Notes: generated from the sequence alone by a model not told the origin. A stretch of 41,204 bases of DNA from DASPLH01 sp035627675 (GCA_035627675.1 DASPLH010000139.1:1-41204), one strand, 5' to 3'; shown: positions 1 through 9,531, numbered from the stretch's first letter. Numbers and translations: made by a program.

Positions 1-35
1 GAGGTACTGAGGTACTGAGGTGCTGAGGTGCTGAG
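1..35. repeat. octamer tandem array, left copy
   Basis: Four tandem 8-base units (GTACTGAG twice, GTGCTGAG twice) fill positions 4-35 and probably continue beyond the window edge. They are the reverse complement of the CTCAGTAC/CTCAGCAC units at 477-596, so the two arrays bracket the four-helix-bundle gene in inverted orientation. Confidence 0.85.
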
Positions 36-49
36 ACGTGTCATCAGGG

Positions 50-430
50 TCACCGAGCCACTGCTTTCGTCGGTCGTCGACCGGCTACGTTTCTACTCAG
101 CGCCGCGAGCATCCGCCCGACTTCTCTCAGCCCAGCACCCAGCCGAACATGATCGTTTGCTGTTATGAACCCGAGATCCCTGGCGAGCAATAAATGGTAT
201 TCGAGTTCACTTGCGGATCCAGTTGCGATCGAGATGTGGCGGGCCAGGTCACCGTCACATCCCCTTCCACAGCCCTCCGCGAGGTTGGCTCCGATGGAAC
301 TCGCCGCTCGTCTGACCTGCGAAGTCAAGCCATACAACTCGGAAGAAGGAAACTTTGAAGTCGCCCGATACAGTTCGAGCGTGAGGTCGTGCGCTTTCTG
401 CCAAACCGCCAGCTTCTTAAAATCCGCCAT
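50..430 (-). CDS. four helix bundle protein (23S rRNA intervening-sequence protein family)
   Basis: This 126-residue protein belongs by eye to the four-helix-bundle family first seen in 23S rRNA intervening sequences (TIGR02436/S23-type). Recognisable pieces are the N-terminal FKKLAVWQKAHDL, the central LTSQVRRAASSIGANLAEGC and the later SASELEYHLLLARDLGFI. Length is normal for the family and the start ATG at 430 gives the usual short N-terminus. The molecular function of these proteins is not known; they form small helical oligomers. Unusually, the gene is bracketed by inverted arrays of an 8-base repeat (1-35 and 477-596), which suggests it may travel as a small cassette with those repeats. 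The neighbouring hutU reads the same way but is separated by the array, so an operon is unlikely. Confidence 0.85.
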   Translation of the reverse strand: MADFKKLAVWQKAHDLTLELYRATSKFPSSELYGLTSQVRRAASSIGANLAEGCGRGCDGDLARHISIATGSASELEYHLLLARDLGFITANDHVRLGAGLREVGRMLAALSRNVAGRRPTKAVAR

Positions 431-476
431 TCCGGTTCACCCGTCGCGCCCCAACGCGCATAATCAGCACCTCTGA

Positions 477-596
477 CTCAACACCTCAGTACCTCAGTAC
501 CTCAGCACCTAAGCACCTACGCACGTCAGCAGCTCAGCACCTCAGCAGCTCAACACCTCAGCACCTCAGCACCTCAGTAGCTTAGTAGCTTCGCAT
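477..596. repeat. octamer tandem array, right copy (about 15 units)
   Basis: About fifteen imperfect 8-base units follow each other without gaps: CTCAACAC, CTCAGTAC, CTCAGTAC, CTCAGCAC, CTAAGCAC and so on, decaying to CTTAGTAG and CTTCGCAT. The array runs into the 3' end of hutU, so the last codons of that gene lie within degenerate repeat units. The units are the inverse of those at 1-35, and related units recur at 37960-37999. Confidence 0.9.
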
Positions 597-2264
597 CGGG
601 ATCTTGATACCGCTCCTCTCTGCGAAACTCCCGGCTTCGTCGTATCCCGCATCGACATGTCTCGCCACACCGATTCCGGGATCGTTGGTCAGCACGCGTT
701 CGATTCTCTTTGCCATCGCGTCGGTTCCGTCGGCGACCGTCACCTGTCCCGCGTGTTGCGAATAGCCGATTCCCACGCCGCCGCCGTTGTGGATCGACAC
801 CCACGATGCGCCGGAAGCCGTATTGAGCAGCGCGTTGAGCAGCGGCCAGTCGGCGACCGCGTCGCTGCCGTCCTTCATCGCCTCGGTCTCGCGGAACGGC
901 GATGCGACGGAACCGCAATCGAGGTGATCGCGTCCGATGACCACCGGGGCTTTAAGCTTCCCGTTCTTCACCAGGTCGTTGATGGCCAGCCCGAACTCGG
1001 CGCGTTCGCCGTAGCCGAGCCAGCAGATGCGCGCCGGCAGTCCCTGGAAGCGTATGCGCTTGCGCGCGAGGTCGATCCAGCGGCTGAGAATCCTGTTCTC
1101 CGGGAACATCTGCAATACGAGGTCGTCCGTAACAGCGATGTCCTGCGGATCGCCCGATAGCGCCGCCCAGCGGAACGGACCGCGGCCTTCGCAGAAGAGC
1201 GGACGGATGTAGGCCGGCACAAATCCCGGGAAGTCGTAGGCGTTCGTCACGCCGTTCTGGAAGGCGAACGTGCGGATGTTGTTGCCGTAGTCGAAGGTGA
1301 CCGCGCCCATCTTCTGGAGGCGCAGCATCCCCTCGACGTGGCGTGAGATTGAGTCGAGCGAACGCTTCATATAGCCCTGCGGATCGCGGGTGCGCATCTC
1401 GGCGACCTGTTCCAGCGACATGCCAGCGGCGATGTAGCCGTTCAGCGGATCGTGCGCCGATGTCTGGTCGGTGAGGATGTCCGGTACGACGCCGCGCTCG
1501 GCCAGCTTGGGGATCACGTCGGCGCAATTCGCCACCAGCCCGACCGAGATGTTCTCCTTCTTGCGGACCGCGTTCTTCAGGATGCGCAGGGCCTCGTCGA
1601 GCGAGTTGACCATGAAGTCGCAGTAGCCCGAACGCAGGCGCTTCTTGATGCGCTCCGGATCGGGGTCGATACCGAGGAAGCAAGCGCCGGTCATGGTGGC
1701 CGCCAGCGGCTGGGCTCCACCCATGCCGCCCATGCCGCCGCTGACGATCAGCCTGCCCGCGAGTTCGCCCGCAAAGTGCTTCTGTCCGGCCGCCGCAAAG
1801 GTCTCAAACGTCCCCTGGATGATTCCCTGCGAGCCGATGTAGATCCACGACCCGGCGGTCATCTGGCCGTACATCATCAGCCCTGCGCGCTCCAGTTCGT
1901 TGAAGCGCTCCCAGTTCGACCAGTGGCCCACCAGGTTGGAGTTGCAGATGAGGACACGCGGAGCGTACTCGTGCGTCCGGAACACCGCCACCGGTTTGCC
2001 CGATTGCACCAGCAGGGTCTCGTCGTTGTCGAGCGCACGCAGCGAGCGCACGATCGCCCCGTAGCACTGCCAGTTGCGAGCTGCCCGCCCGGTGCCGCCA
2101 TAAACGACCAGGTCGCGCGGACGCTCCCCGACCTCCTCGTCCAGGTTGTTCATCAGCATCCGCATGGCGGCTTCCTGCTGCCAGCCTTTGCAGGTGATTT
2201 CAGCTCCCCGGGGAGCCTTGACAGGCGTATATGTACGTGTGGAAACGTCGGTTTCTACAGGCAT
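582..2264 (-). CDS. hutU: urocanate hydratase
   Basis: Urocanase (EC 4.2.1.49) converts urocanate to imidazolone propionate in cytosolic histidine degradation, using tightly bound NAD+ as an electrophile. The 560-residue length is typical. Signatures are YGGTGRAARNW near residue 55, the glycine-rich VSGGMGGMGGAQPLAAT at 174-190, and RICWLGYGER with Cys414, matching the active-site cysteine (Cys410 of the Pseudomonas enzyme). The ATG at 2264 is preceded by TAAGGTG about eight bases upstream. No other hut gene is in the window, so the pathway is either dispersed or continues elsewhere. The stop codon lies inside the degenerate octamer array. The gene is divergent from the trehalose synthase gene, with 224 bp between the starts. 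Confidence 0.97.
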   Translation of the reverse strand: MPVETDVSTRTYTPVKAPRGAEITCKGWQQEAAMRMLMNNLDEEVGERPRDLVVYGGTGRAARNWQCYGAIVRSLRALDNDETLLVQSGKPVAVFRTHEYAPRVLICNSNLVGHWSNWERFNELERAGLMMYGQMTAGSWIYIGSQGIIQGTFETFAAAGQKHFAGELAGRLIVSGGMGGMGGAQPLAATMTGACFLGIDPDPERIKKRLRSGYCDFMVNSLDEALRILKNAVRKKENISVGLVANCADVIPKLAERGVVPDILTDQTSAHDPLNGYIAAGMSLEQVAEMRTRDPQGYMKRSLDSISRHVEGMLRLQKMGAVTFDYGNNIRTFAFQNGVTNAYDFPGFVPAYIRPLFCEGRGPFRWAALSGDPQDIAVTDDLVLQMFPENRILSRWIDLARKRIRFQGLPARICWLGYGERAEFGLAINDLVKNGKLKAPVVIGRDHLDCGSVASPFRETEAMKDGSDAVADWPLLNALLNTASGASWVSIHNGGGVGIGYSQHAGQVTVADGTDAMAKRIERVLTNDPGIGVARHVDAGYDEAGSFAERSGIKIPMRSY

Positions 2265-2391
2265 GATTGCGTCACCTTAGGTTCGACCCGGTATGGTAGT
2301 TCGCCGCTGCTCCGAACGCAAACTCCTGCGTTCTACACGCATCCTCGCTGCGCGGAAGATCATCTCACCGACTGCAAGGATGTCCGCGACC

Positions 2392-2424
2392 GAGCCCACC
2401 TGGGATCCAGTTGGGCTCTTTGTC
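2392..2424 (+). promoter_or_regulatory. leader hairpin upstream of treS
   Basis: Arms GAGCCCA (2392-2398) and TGGGCTC (2412-2418) form a hairpin followed by a short pyrimidine-rich stretch, in the spacer between hutU and the trehalose synthase start. It could be a leader structure or weak attenuator of treS; only the pairing is visible. Confidence 0.3.
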
Positions 2425-2488
2425 CTTATACGTCTCCCGCAGGGGACGCGTACGCAGCATTGATCAGCAGCACTGTCAGACGGAAGCG

Positions 2489-5400
2489 ATGCCCCTCAAA
2501 CCCGATCCACTCTGGTACAAAGACGCACTCATCTACGAAGTTCACGTCCGCGCCTTCTATGACAGCGTCACCGATGGCATCGGCGACTTCGGCGGACTCA
2601 CGCAGAAGCTCGACTACCTCGAAGACCTCGGCGTGACGGCCATCTGGCTCCTGCCTTTCTGTCCGTCGCCCCTGCGTGACGACGGCTATGACATTTCCAG
2701 CTACACCGACGTCCATCCTTCCTACGGCAATCTGAAGGAGGTGCAGCGCTTCCTGCGCGAGGCGCACCGCCGCGGCTTGCGCGTCATCACGGAGCTGGTT
2801 CTGAACCACACTTCCGACCAGCACGTGTGGTTTCAGCGCTCGCGCCGCGCCGCGCCCGGCACCCGCTGGCGCAACTTCTACGTCTGGAGCGACACTCCGG
2901 ACCGCTACCGCGACGCGCGCATCATCTTCAAAGACTTCGAGACCTCCAACTGGACATGGGACCCGGTCGCGAAAGCCTACTACTGGCATCGCTTCTACTC
3001 GCACCAGCCAGACCTCAACTGGGATAACCCGGAGGTCAAGGAAGCCATGTTCGCCGCGCTGGATTTCTGGTTCGACATGGGCGTCGACGGCCTGCGACTC
3101 GACGCCGTCCCGTATCTCTTCGAGCGCGAGGGAAGCAACTGCGAGAACCTGCCGGAAACGCATCAGGCGCTTCGCGAGCTGCGCTCGCACGTCGCGAGCA
3201 AGTATCGCGACCGCATGCTGCTGGCGGAAGCCAACCAGTGGCCCGAGGAGTCCGTCGCCTACTTCGGCCAGGGCGACGAGTGCCACATGGCATTTCACTT
3301 CCCGGTGATGCCGCGCATGTTCATGTCGCTGCGCATGGAAGACCGCTATCCCATGACGGACATCCTGCGGCTCACGCCCGCGATCCCAGCGAACTGCCAG
3401 TGGGCGATGTTCCTGCGCAACCATGACGAGTTGACGCTCGAGATGGTGACCGACGAAGAGCGCGACTACATGTACCGCACCTACGCGCACGACCGCCAGA
3501 TGCGCATCAACCTCGGCATCCGCCGCCGCCTCGCGCCGCTGCTGGAAAACGACCGTCGCAAGATCGAGTTGATGAACGCCCTGTTGTTCTCCATGCCGGG
3601 CACGCCGGTCGTGTACTACGGCGACGAGATCGGCATGGGGGACAACGTGTACCTCGGCGACCGCAACGGCGTGCGCACGCCGATGCAGTGGAGCGCCGAC
3701 CGCAATGCCGGCTTCTCGCGCGCCAATCCCCAGAAGCTCTACCTGCCGGTCAACATCGATCCCGAGTACCACTACGAAGCCATCAACGTCGAGACGCAAC
3801 AGAACAATCCCCACTCGCTGCTGTGGTGGATGAAACGCCTGATCGCGCAGCGCAAACAGTTCCGCGCCTTCGGCCGCGGATCGCTGGAGTTTCTCTACCC
3901 CACGAACCGCAAGGTGCTGGCCTTCGTGCGCCAGTACGAGGACGAGAGCATCCTGGTTATCGCGAACCTGTCGCGTTTCGCGCAATCGGCCGAGTTGGAC
4001 CTCTGCAAATTCGAGGGCCATGTGCCGGTCGAGGTCTTCGGACGCAGCAGTTTCCCGCCGATCACGTCCAATCCGTACCTGCTGTCGCTGGGGCCACACG
4101 CGTTCTACTGGTTCCACTTGCAACCGAGCGAAGCGACCCAGGAGGGGACCGGCATCACGGCCGGCGGACAGGCCGTGCCGGTGATCGAGGTCGAGGACCT
4201 CGAGGAGGTGTTCGAGCATCGCGGACTTCGCGAGATTTCGCGCCTGCTGCCGCGCCTGCTGCGCGCGCGGGCGTGGTTCCTCGGCAAGCGCAATACGATC
4301 CGCTCCGCAAAGATTTCCTACACCGTGCCCATCACGGGCACATCCGCGCGCCTGACTTTTGTGGACGTCGAATACAGCGACTCCGACCCTGAGACCTACC
4401 TGATTCCGCTGTCGGTTGCCGCCGGAGAACGCGCCGACGCCATCCTGCGCGAGCGCGGAGAATCCGTTGTGGCGCGACTTCGCCGAGCGGGCAGTGATGA
4501 CGCTGTGCTCTACGGCGCGATCTACGACCGGGACTTCAGCGATGCGATGCTCAGGGCCATCCTGAAGCGCAGCAAATACAAGGGCGGGCCCGGCGAAGTG
4601 GTGGCGTCGCACACGCGCGAGTTCCGGGAAGCCTGGTCCAAGATACGCGCCGGACTCGAACCTCACCCACGCTCCGGGCGGCTGAACACCACCATCAACT
4701 TCGGCGAGAACTTCGTGCTGAAGCTGTACCGCAAGATCGAGCCTGGGATGCAGCCCGACCGTGAGATTGCGGAGTTCCTCACGCAGAACGAGTTCACGCA
4801 CACGCCCCGCGCACTCGGCGCGCTCGAGTACCGCATGGTTGACGCCGACGGAGAGTTGCAGACTACAAGCATCGGGCTGCTGACCAGTTTCCCGCGCAAC
4901 GCAACCCTCGGGTGGGATTACATGCTCCACCAGTTGGGCCTCTACTTCGAGCGCGCGCTTACCCTGCCGGAAGGCGATCCGCAGAGCCGCGAGTTTCCGG
5001 GCGGCGACCCTCTGTCGCTCATTGCGCAGCCGGTCCCGGCAGCGATGTTGGACTGGCTTGGCACCAACGTTGAACTCATCAGGCAGTTGGGCATACGCGC
5101 CGCCGAGATGCACACGGTGCTCGCGTCACGCCGCGATCTGCCGGACTTCGCTCCCGAGCCCTTCACAGACTTCTACCGCCACGGCCTGTATCACGGCATG
5201 GTTGGACAAATCAACCGCTCGCTGGACGCGCTCCGTGCCCGCCTGAACACCCTGAACGCGGCGACGCGCGACGAGGCACGGGCCCTGATCTCCCGCGAGG
5301 CGGACATCCGGGCCACACTCCAACCCTTGCGCGACTTCCGCATCGGCGGCAGCCGCATCCGCCACCACGGAGACTTCCACCTCGGGCACGTCCTCTTCAC

Positions 5401-5839
5401 CGGCAACGACGCGGTGATCACGGAGTTCGGCGGAGACCCGGCACGGCCGATGAGCGAGCGCCGCATCAAGCGCACGGCGCTGCGCGATATCGCCAGCATG
5501 CTTCGGTCGTTCCACTACATGTCTCACGCGGTGCTGTACGGGCAGGTTCCCGGCATCGACGCCACCCGCAAGGACCATCCTTTGCTGGAGAAGTGGGCGC
5601 AAGCCTGGTACCAGTGGGCCAGCGCCATCTTCCTCTCCGCATACATGCAGACGAACAAGGGAGCGGAATTCCTTCCGCAGACCATGGATGAAGTCCGAAC
5701 GCTGCTGAGCGCATGCCTCATCGAGAAGGCGATGGTCGAGATCAGCTACGAACTCGAGAACCGGCCCGACTGGGTCCGAATCCCGGTTCACGGCGTGCTG
5801 GAGCAACTCCAGAGAGTGGAGACGGAGGTGGGCCGTTAG
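2489..5839 (+). CDS. treS: trehalose synthase-maltokinase fusion (TreS-Mak/Pep2)
   Basis: This 1116-residue protein joins a GH13 trehalose synthase (maltose alpha-glucosyltransferase, EC 5.4.99.16) to a maltokinase (EC 2.7.1.175). Together they turn trehalose into maltose and then maltose-1-phosphate, the donor for GlgE glucan synthesis. The N-terminal part opens with the typical DPLWYKDALIYEVHVRAF and carries the GH13 catalytic triad: Asp205 (GLRLDAV), Glu247 (LLAEANQWPE) and Asp313 (LRNHDEL). The kinase part, from about residue 575, has HGDFH at 960-964 with catalytic Asp962. The metal-binding motif, usually IDFEGEPARP, reads ITEFGGDPARP, placing Glu979 where Asp is expected. The ATG at 2489 was chosen over one at 2411 because homology starts there and GGAAG lies just upstream. 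No glgE or glgB is in the window. Confidence 0.95.
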   Translation: MPLKPDPLWYKDALIYEVHVRAFYDSVTDGIGDFGGLTQKLDYLEDLGVTAIWLLPFCPSPLRDDGYDISSYTDVHPSYGNLKEVQRFLREAHRRGLRVITELVLNHTSDQHVWFQRSRRAAPGTRWRNFYVWSDTPDRYRDARIIFKDFETSNWTWDPVAKAYYWHRFYSHQPDLNWDNPEVKEAMFAALDFWFDMGVDGLRLDAVPYLFEREGSNCENLPETHQALRELRSHVASKYRDRMLLAEANQWPEESVAYFGQGDECHMAFHFPVMPRMFMSLRMEDRYPMTDILRLTPAIPANCQWAMFLRNHDELTLEMVTDEERDYMYRTYAHDRQMRINLGIRRRLAPLLENDRRKIELMNALLFSMPGTPVVYYGDEIGMGDNVYLGDRNGVRTPMQWSADRNAGFSRANPQKLYLPVNIDPEYHYEAINVETQQNNPHSLLWWMKRLIAQRKQFRAFGRGSLEFLYPTNRKVLAFVRQYEDESILVIANLSRFAQSAELDLCKFEGHVPVEVFGRSSFPPITSNPYLLSLGPHAFYWFHLQPSEATQEGTGITAGGQAVPVIEVEDLEEVFEHRGLREISRLLPRLLRARAWFLGKRNTIRSAKISYTVPITGTSARLTFVDVEYSDSDPETYLIPLSVAAGERADAILRERGESVVARLRRAGSDDAVLYGAIYDRDFSDAMLRAILKRSKYKGGPGEVVASHTREFREAWSKIRAGLEPHPRSGRLNTTINFGENFVLKLYRKIEPGMQPDREIAEFLTQNEFTHTPRALGALEYRMVDADGELQTTSIGLLTSFPRNATLGWDYMLHQLGLYFERALTLPEGDPQSREFPGGDPLSLIAQPVPAAMLDWLGTNVELIRQLGIRAAEMHTVLASRRDLPDFAPEPFTDFYRHGLYHGMVGQINRSLDALRARLNTLNAATRDEARALISREADIRATLQPLRDFRIGGSRIRHHGDFHLGHVLFTGNDAVITEFGGDPARPMSERRIKRTALRDIASMLRSFHYMSHAVLYGQVPGIDATRKDHPLLEKWAQAWYQWASAIFLSAYMQTNKGAEFLPQTMDEVRTLLSACLIEKAMVEISYELENRPDWVRIPVHGVLEQLQRVETEVGR

Positions 5840-5992
5840 GGCGAAAGCTGCTGGCGTTTCACGCTTGTTTTTTGATACTGTCTTACGTTTGCCTTCTGCC
5901 CTGCTGCGGCTCCACTGGAAGTCGAGGTCCTCGGTTGCAGCGGGGCCAATCTATTTTCGGGCGACCTACCGTTAAGGACTGACCACCGAACC

Positions 5993-7171
5993 ATGGCTAT
6001 CAAGTTCCAGGGTGTAGATTTCATTCAGCTCGACACGCTGCTCTCGGAAGACGAACGCATGGTGCGCAACACCGCGCGCCAGTTCATCGAAGACAACCTG
6101 ATCCCCATCATCGAAGGCTGCAACCGCGAGGGCCGCTTCCCGCGCGAACTCGTGCAGCCCATGGGCGAGCTGGGCTTCTTCGGCGCGACGCTCCAGGGTT
6201 ACGGATGCGCCGGGATGAACAACGTCGAGTACGGCCTGGTGATGCAGGAGCTGGAGCGGGGCGACAGCGGCGTGCGCTCGTTCGTCAGCGTGCAGTCCGC
6301 GCTCGTCATGTATCCCATCTACGCCTTCGGCAGCGACGAGCAGAAGCAACGCTGGCTGCCGGGGATGGCAAAGGGCGAGCTGCTCGGATGCTTCGGACTG
6401 ACCGAGCCTGACGCGGGCTCCAACCCCGGGGCCATGCGCACGCGCGCACGCCGGGACGGCAACGAATACGTGCTCAACGGCGAGAAGATGTGGATCACCT
6501 CGGGCTCGATCGCCGACGTCGCCGTCGTCTGGGCCAAGAGCGAAGAGCACGGCGGCAGCGTCCGCGGCTTCCTCGTCGAGACCGATCGCCCGGGCTTCCG
6601 CGCCGAAGACATCCACGGCAAGTGGTCGTTGCGCGCCTCGGTTACGTCGTCGCTCTCGATGAACGACGTCCGCATCCCGGCCGAGAACCTGCTGCCGGGC
6701 ACCGACGGGCTGAAGTCCGCCCTCATGTGCCTCAACCAGGCACGCTACGGAATCTCGTGGGGCGTGGTCGGCGCCGCCATGTCCTGCTACGACACGGCAT
6801 TGCAGTACGCCGGCTTCCGCAAGCAGTTCCGGGACTTGCCTATCGCGGGCCACCAGCTCGTGCAGGAAAAGCTGGTGTGGATGGTCACCGAGATCACGAA
6901 GGCGCAGTTGCTGGCCCTGCAGGTGGGCCGGCTGAAGGATGAAGGCACGGTCGGCCATCAGCATATCTCGATGGCGAAGCGGAACAACGTCTGGATGGCC
7001 CTGGAGTGCGCCCGCATGGCACGCGACATCCTCGGCGCGAACGGCGTGGCCGACGAGTACCCGGTGTTCCGCCACATGGCGAACCTGGAGTCGGTCAAGA
7101 CCTACGAAGGCACCCACGACGTCCATACCCTGATCGTCGGACAGGCGATCACAGGCATTGACGCCTTCTGA
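5993..7171 (+). CDS. gcdH: acyl-CoA dehydrogenase, glutaryl-CoA dehydrogenase type
   Basis: This 392-residue cytosolic FAD enzyme is predicted to oxidise and decarboxylate glutaryl-CoA to crotonyl-CoA (EC 1.3.8.6) in lysine, tryptophan or aromatic degradation, passing electrons to ETF. The match to glutaryl-CoA dehydrogenases is close along the whole length: RSFVSVQSALVMYPIYAFGS with Arg95 at the substrate-carboxylate position (Arg94 in human GCDH), LLGCFGLTEPDAGSNP for FAD binding, and YEGTHDVHTLIVGQAITGI with the catalytic base Glu372 (human Glu370). AAGGA lies about 14 bases upstream of the ATG, rather far. It stands alone between treS and glpX and is followed by a strong terminator. A different acyl-CoA substrate cannot be excluded, but the Arg/Glu pair favours glutaryl-CoA. 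Confidence 0.9.
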   Translation: MAIKFQGVDFIQLDTLLSEDERMVRNTARQFIEDNLIPIIEGCNREGRFPRELVQPMGELGFFGATLQGYGCAGMNNVEYGLVMQELERGDSGVRSFVSVQSALVMYPIYAFGSDEQKQRWLPGMAKGELLGCFGLTEPDAGSNPGAMRTRARRDGNEYVLNGEKMWITSGSIADVAVVWAKSEEHGGSVRGFLVETDRPGFRAEDIHGKWSLRASVTSSLSMNDVRIPAENLLPGTDGLKSALMCLNQARYGISWGVVGAAMSCYDTALQYAGFRKQFRDLPIAGHQLVQEKLVWMVTEITKAQLLALQVGRLKDEGTVGHQHISMAKRNNVWMALECARMARDILGANGVADEYPVFRHMANLESVKTYEGTHDVHTLIVGQAITGIDAF

Positions 7172-7186
7172 GAATCGGTACAAGAT

Positions 7187-7231
7187 GAGCGCCCGGTGCA
7201 CTCGGTTCGCATGCGGGCGCTCTCAATTTTT
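7187..7231 (+). terminator. rho-independent terminator after gcdH
   Basis: GAGCGCCCG (7187-7195) pairs with CGGGCGCTC (7214-7222) and is followed by TCAATTTTT. It lies 16 bases after the dehydrogenase stop. Confidence 0.8.
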
Positions 7232-7323
7232 GCGGTCAGCTTTGAGGCCTTGCGGTCCCGTCACAGGTTCCGCGCATCTTTGTATTTATCGTAGTAGCCG
7301 CAAGGTGCCTCGCAGGAGCATGT

Positions 7324-8358
<1,035 letters not shown>

Positions 8359-8373
8359 TCGCCGTATCAGAAG

Positions 8374-8411
8374 CAAAACAAAGGCCTGCCGCAAGGCAGG
8401 CCTTTGTTTTG
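8374..8411 (+). terminator. strong terminator after glpX
   Basis: A near-perfect 17-bp inverted repeat around AAAGGCCTGCC/GGCAGGCCTTT with loop GCAA ends in TTTGTTTTG. The A-rich left and T-rich right flanks would let it work in both directions. Confidence 0.92.
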
Positions 8412-8412
8412 T

Positions 8413-8463
8413 GCAGATGTGGGGAACGGCTCTTGCACCTCGCAGATCAGACTCACAACACCA
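8413..8463 (+). repeat. direct repeat, copy 1
   Basis: GCAGATGTGGGG, then AACGGCTCTTGCACCTCGCA and GATCAGACTC followed by CAACACCAG. A second copy lies at 8568-8623 in the same orientation, 105 bases further on, with only small insertions. Confidence 0.9.
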
Positions 8464-8567
8464 GTCCCCCGCAGGTGCCCCACGTCCGCCCTCTTCTGGC
8501 GAACGTGGGAAAAGATTGTGGCGGGTGCCCTTCTGCTCCGGCTCACCCACATTTGCTCGCTTCGCGA

Positions 8568-8623
8568 GCAGATGTGGGGCACCAACGGCTCTTGCACCTC
8601 GCAGATCAGACTCGCCAACACCA
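8568..8623 (+). repeat. direct repeat, copy 2
   Basis: Second copy of the repeat at 8413-8463. The 30-base core (8584-8613) is identical to 8425-8454. Between the copies is a CCCACGT...ACGTGGG inverted repeat. Confidence 0.9.
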
Positions 8624-8730
8624 GGCGGAGCCAAGGTGGAGTAGTCCTTACTCCTAAGTTGCAAACGTTCGCAGCAGGAGACCTCGCGCTCACGCGCTCG
8701 GGCTCGGGCTTTCTGGGGCTTGGCCCCAAG

Positions 8731-8750
8731 CGCGGCCTCGCTTCGCTCGG
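8731..8750 (-). repeat. dispersed intergenic element, copy A
   Basis: The reverse complement of this 20-base stretch is identical to 39684-39703 and shares its GAAGCGAGGCCG core with 27501-27512. All three lie in spacers. Confidence 0.75.
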
Positions 8751-8797
8751 ACGCTCAAGCCCCACCCTGTCGTTTCTGGCGTGCCGAGGCTCGTGTC

Positions 8798-8849
8798 TTC
8801 GCGACTTCGCGACTTCGCGACTCGAAACTTGAAACTCGAAACTTGAAAC
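8798..8849 (+). repeat. tandem 8-mer and 7-mer array
   Basis: Three perfect TTCGCGAC units (8798-8821) pass directly into four alternating heptamers TCGAAAC/TTGAAAC (8822-8849), ending just before the marC stop codon. Confidence 0.9.
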
Positions 8850-8853
8850 TGTC

Positions 8854-9531
8854 TTATTGCTGGACGTGAACGACGCCCAGCCTTCCCAGCCCGTTAATCA
8901 CGAACTGCACGGCGATCGCCGCCAGCAGCAGGCCCATGATACGCATCATCATGCGGATCCCGCTCTCGCCCAATTGCGCGCGCACGCGATCGGCAGCCGC
9001 GAGGATTCGGAAGCTCACCCAGGCGGTCAGGGCGATTGCGCCAACCATCGGGATGGCATGGGTCCATGTTGGCGAGGCTCCCATCAGCACCATGACCGTC
9101 GAGATCGCGCCCGGTCCGGCGAGCATCGGAATGCCCATCGGCGTGATGCCGACGTCTTCCTTGTGAAGACCTTCCTCGGTTTCGCTGGCCCCCTCCTGCG
9201 TCGAACGGCGTGCCTGGAGCATGTCGAGGCCGATCAGGAGCAGGATCAGGCCTCCGGCGATTTCGAAGGCCGGCAGTGTGATTCCGAAGACCTTGAAGAT
9301 GGACCCGCCGGCAAGCGCAAACGCCGTCAGTACGATGAAACAGGTCCAGGAGGCGCGTTTTGCCATGCGGCGCCGGGACTTGCTGTCGGCCCCCGAGGTC
9401 ATGGCGAGGAACGGCGGAATCGCGGCAAACGGATCTACCAGGAAAAAGACGGAACTGAGCGCGACGACCGAAAACTCGGTCATCGACGAAAAGAAAGAAT
9501 GAAACGTAGCTGCGTCCTGCGGAATATACAT
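8854..9531 (-). CDS. MarC family inner-membrane protein
   Basis: A 225-residue polytopic membrane protein of the MarC/UPF0056 family. The N-terminal FFLVDPFAAIPPFLAMTSG, the central ITPMGIPMLAGPGAISTVMV and the C-terminal RIMGLLLAAIAVQFVINGL are family hallmarks, and about six hydrophobic segments can be counted. The biochemical role is unsettled; the name comes from the mar locus, but a link to antibiotic resistance was not borne out, and transporter activity is only suggested. The start at 9531 follows GAAGAG almost without spacing. A second ATG at 9483 would give the more canonical N-terminus (MTEFSVVALSSVFF) but has no clear ribosome-binding site. It converges on glpX. Confidence 0.9.
   Translation of the reverse strand: MYIPQDAATFHSFFSSMTEFSVVALSSVFFLVDPFAAIPPFLAMTSGADSKSRRRMAKRASWTCFIVLTAFALAGGSIFKVFGITLPAFEIAGGLILLLIGLDMLQARRSTQEGASETEEGLHKEDVGITPMGIPMLAGPGAISTVMVLMGASPTWTHAIPMVGAIALTAWVSFRILAAADRVRAQLGESGIRMMMRIMGLLLAAIAVQFVINGLGRLGVVHVQQ

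Larger units (their letters stand above)
8412..8853. other. repeat-rich spacer without a credible gene
   Basis: This 440-bp spacer between glpX and the convergent marC is filled with repeats. It holds a 50-base direct repeat in two copies, a short hairpin GCTCGC-TTC-GCGAGC near 8555-8569, a dispersed element at 8731-8750, and three 8-mers plus four 7-mers at 8798-8849. Open frames here are short, overlap in all frames and encode repeat translations, so I call no gene. Confidence 0.75.

Noticed and set aside
165..476. 103-codon frame antisense to the four-helix-bundle gene
   Set aside because: The opposite strand encodes a clear family member, so this frame is a shadow.
477..596. Possible CRISPR array
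   Set aside because: Units are 8 bases long and contiguous, without spacers, so this is a simple tandem array.
2426..5113. 895-codon frame antisense to treS
   Set aside because: No domain or ribosome-binding site; mirrors the trehalose synthase gene.
8367..8832. Several overlapping open frames in the glpX-marC spacer, one of about 140 codons
   Set aside because: They translate the duplicated repeat and hairpins in several frames, and none is favoured by codon use or a start signal.
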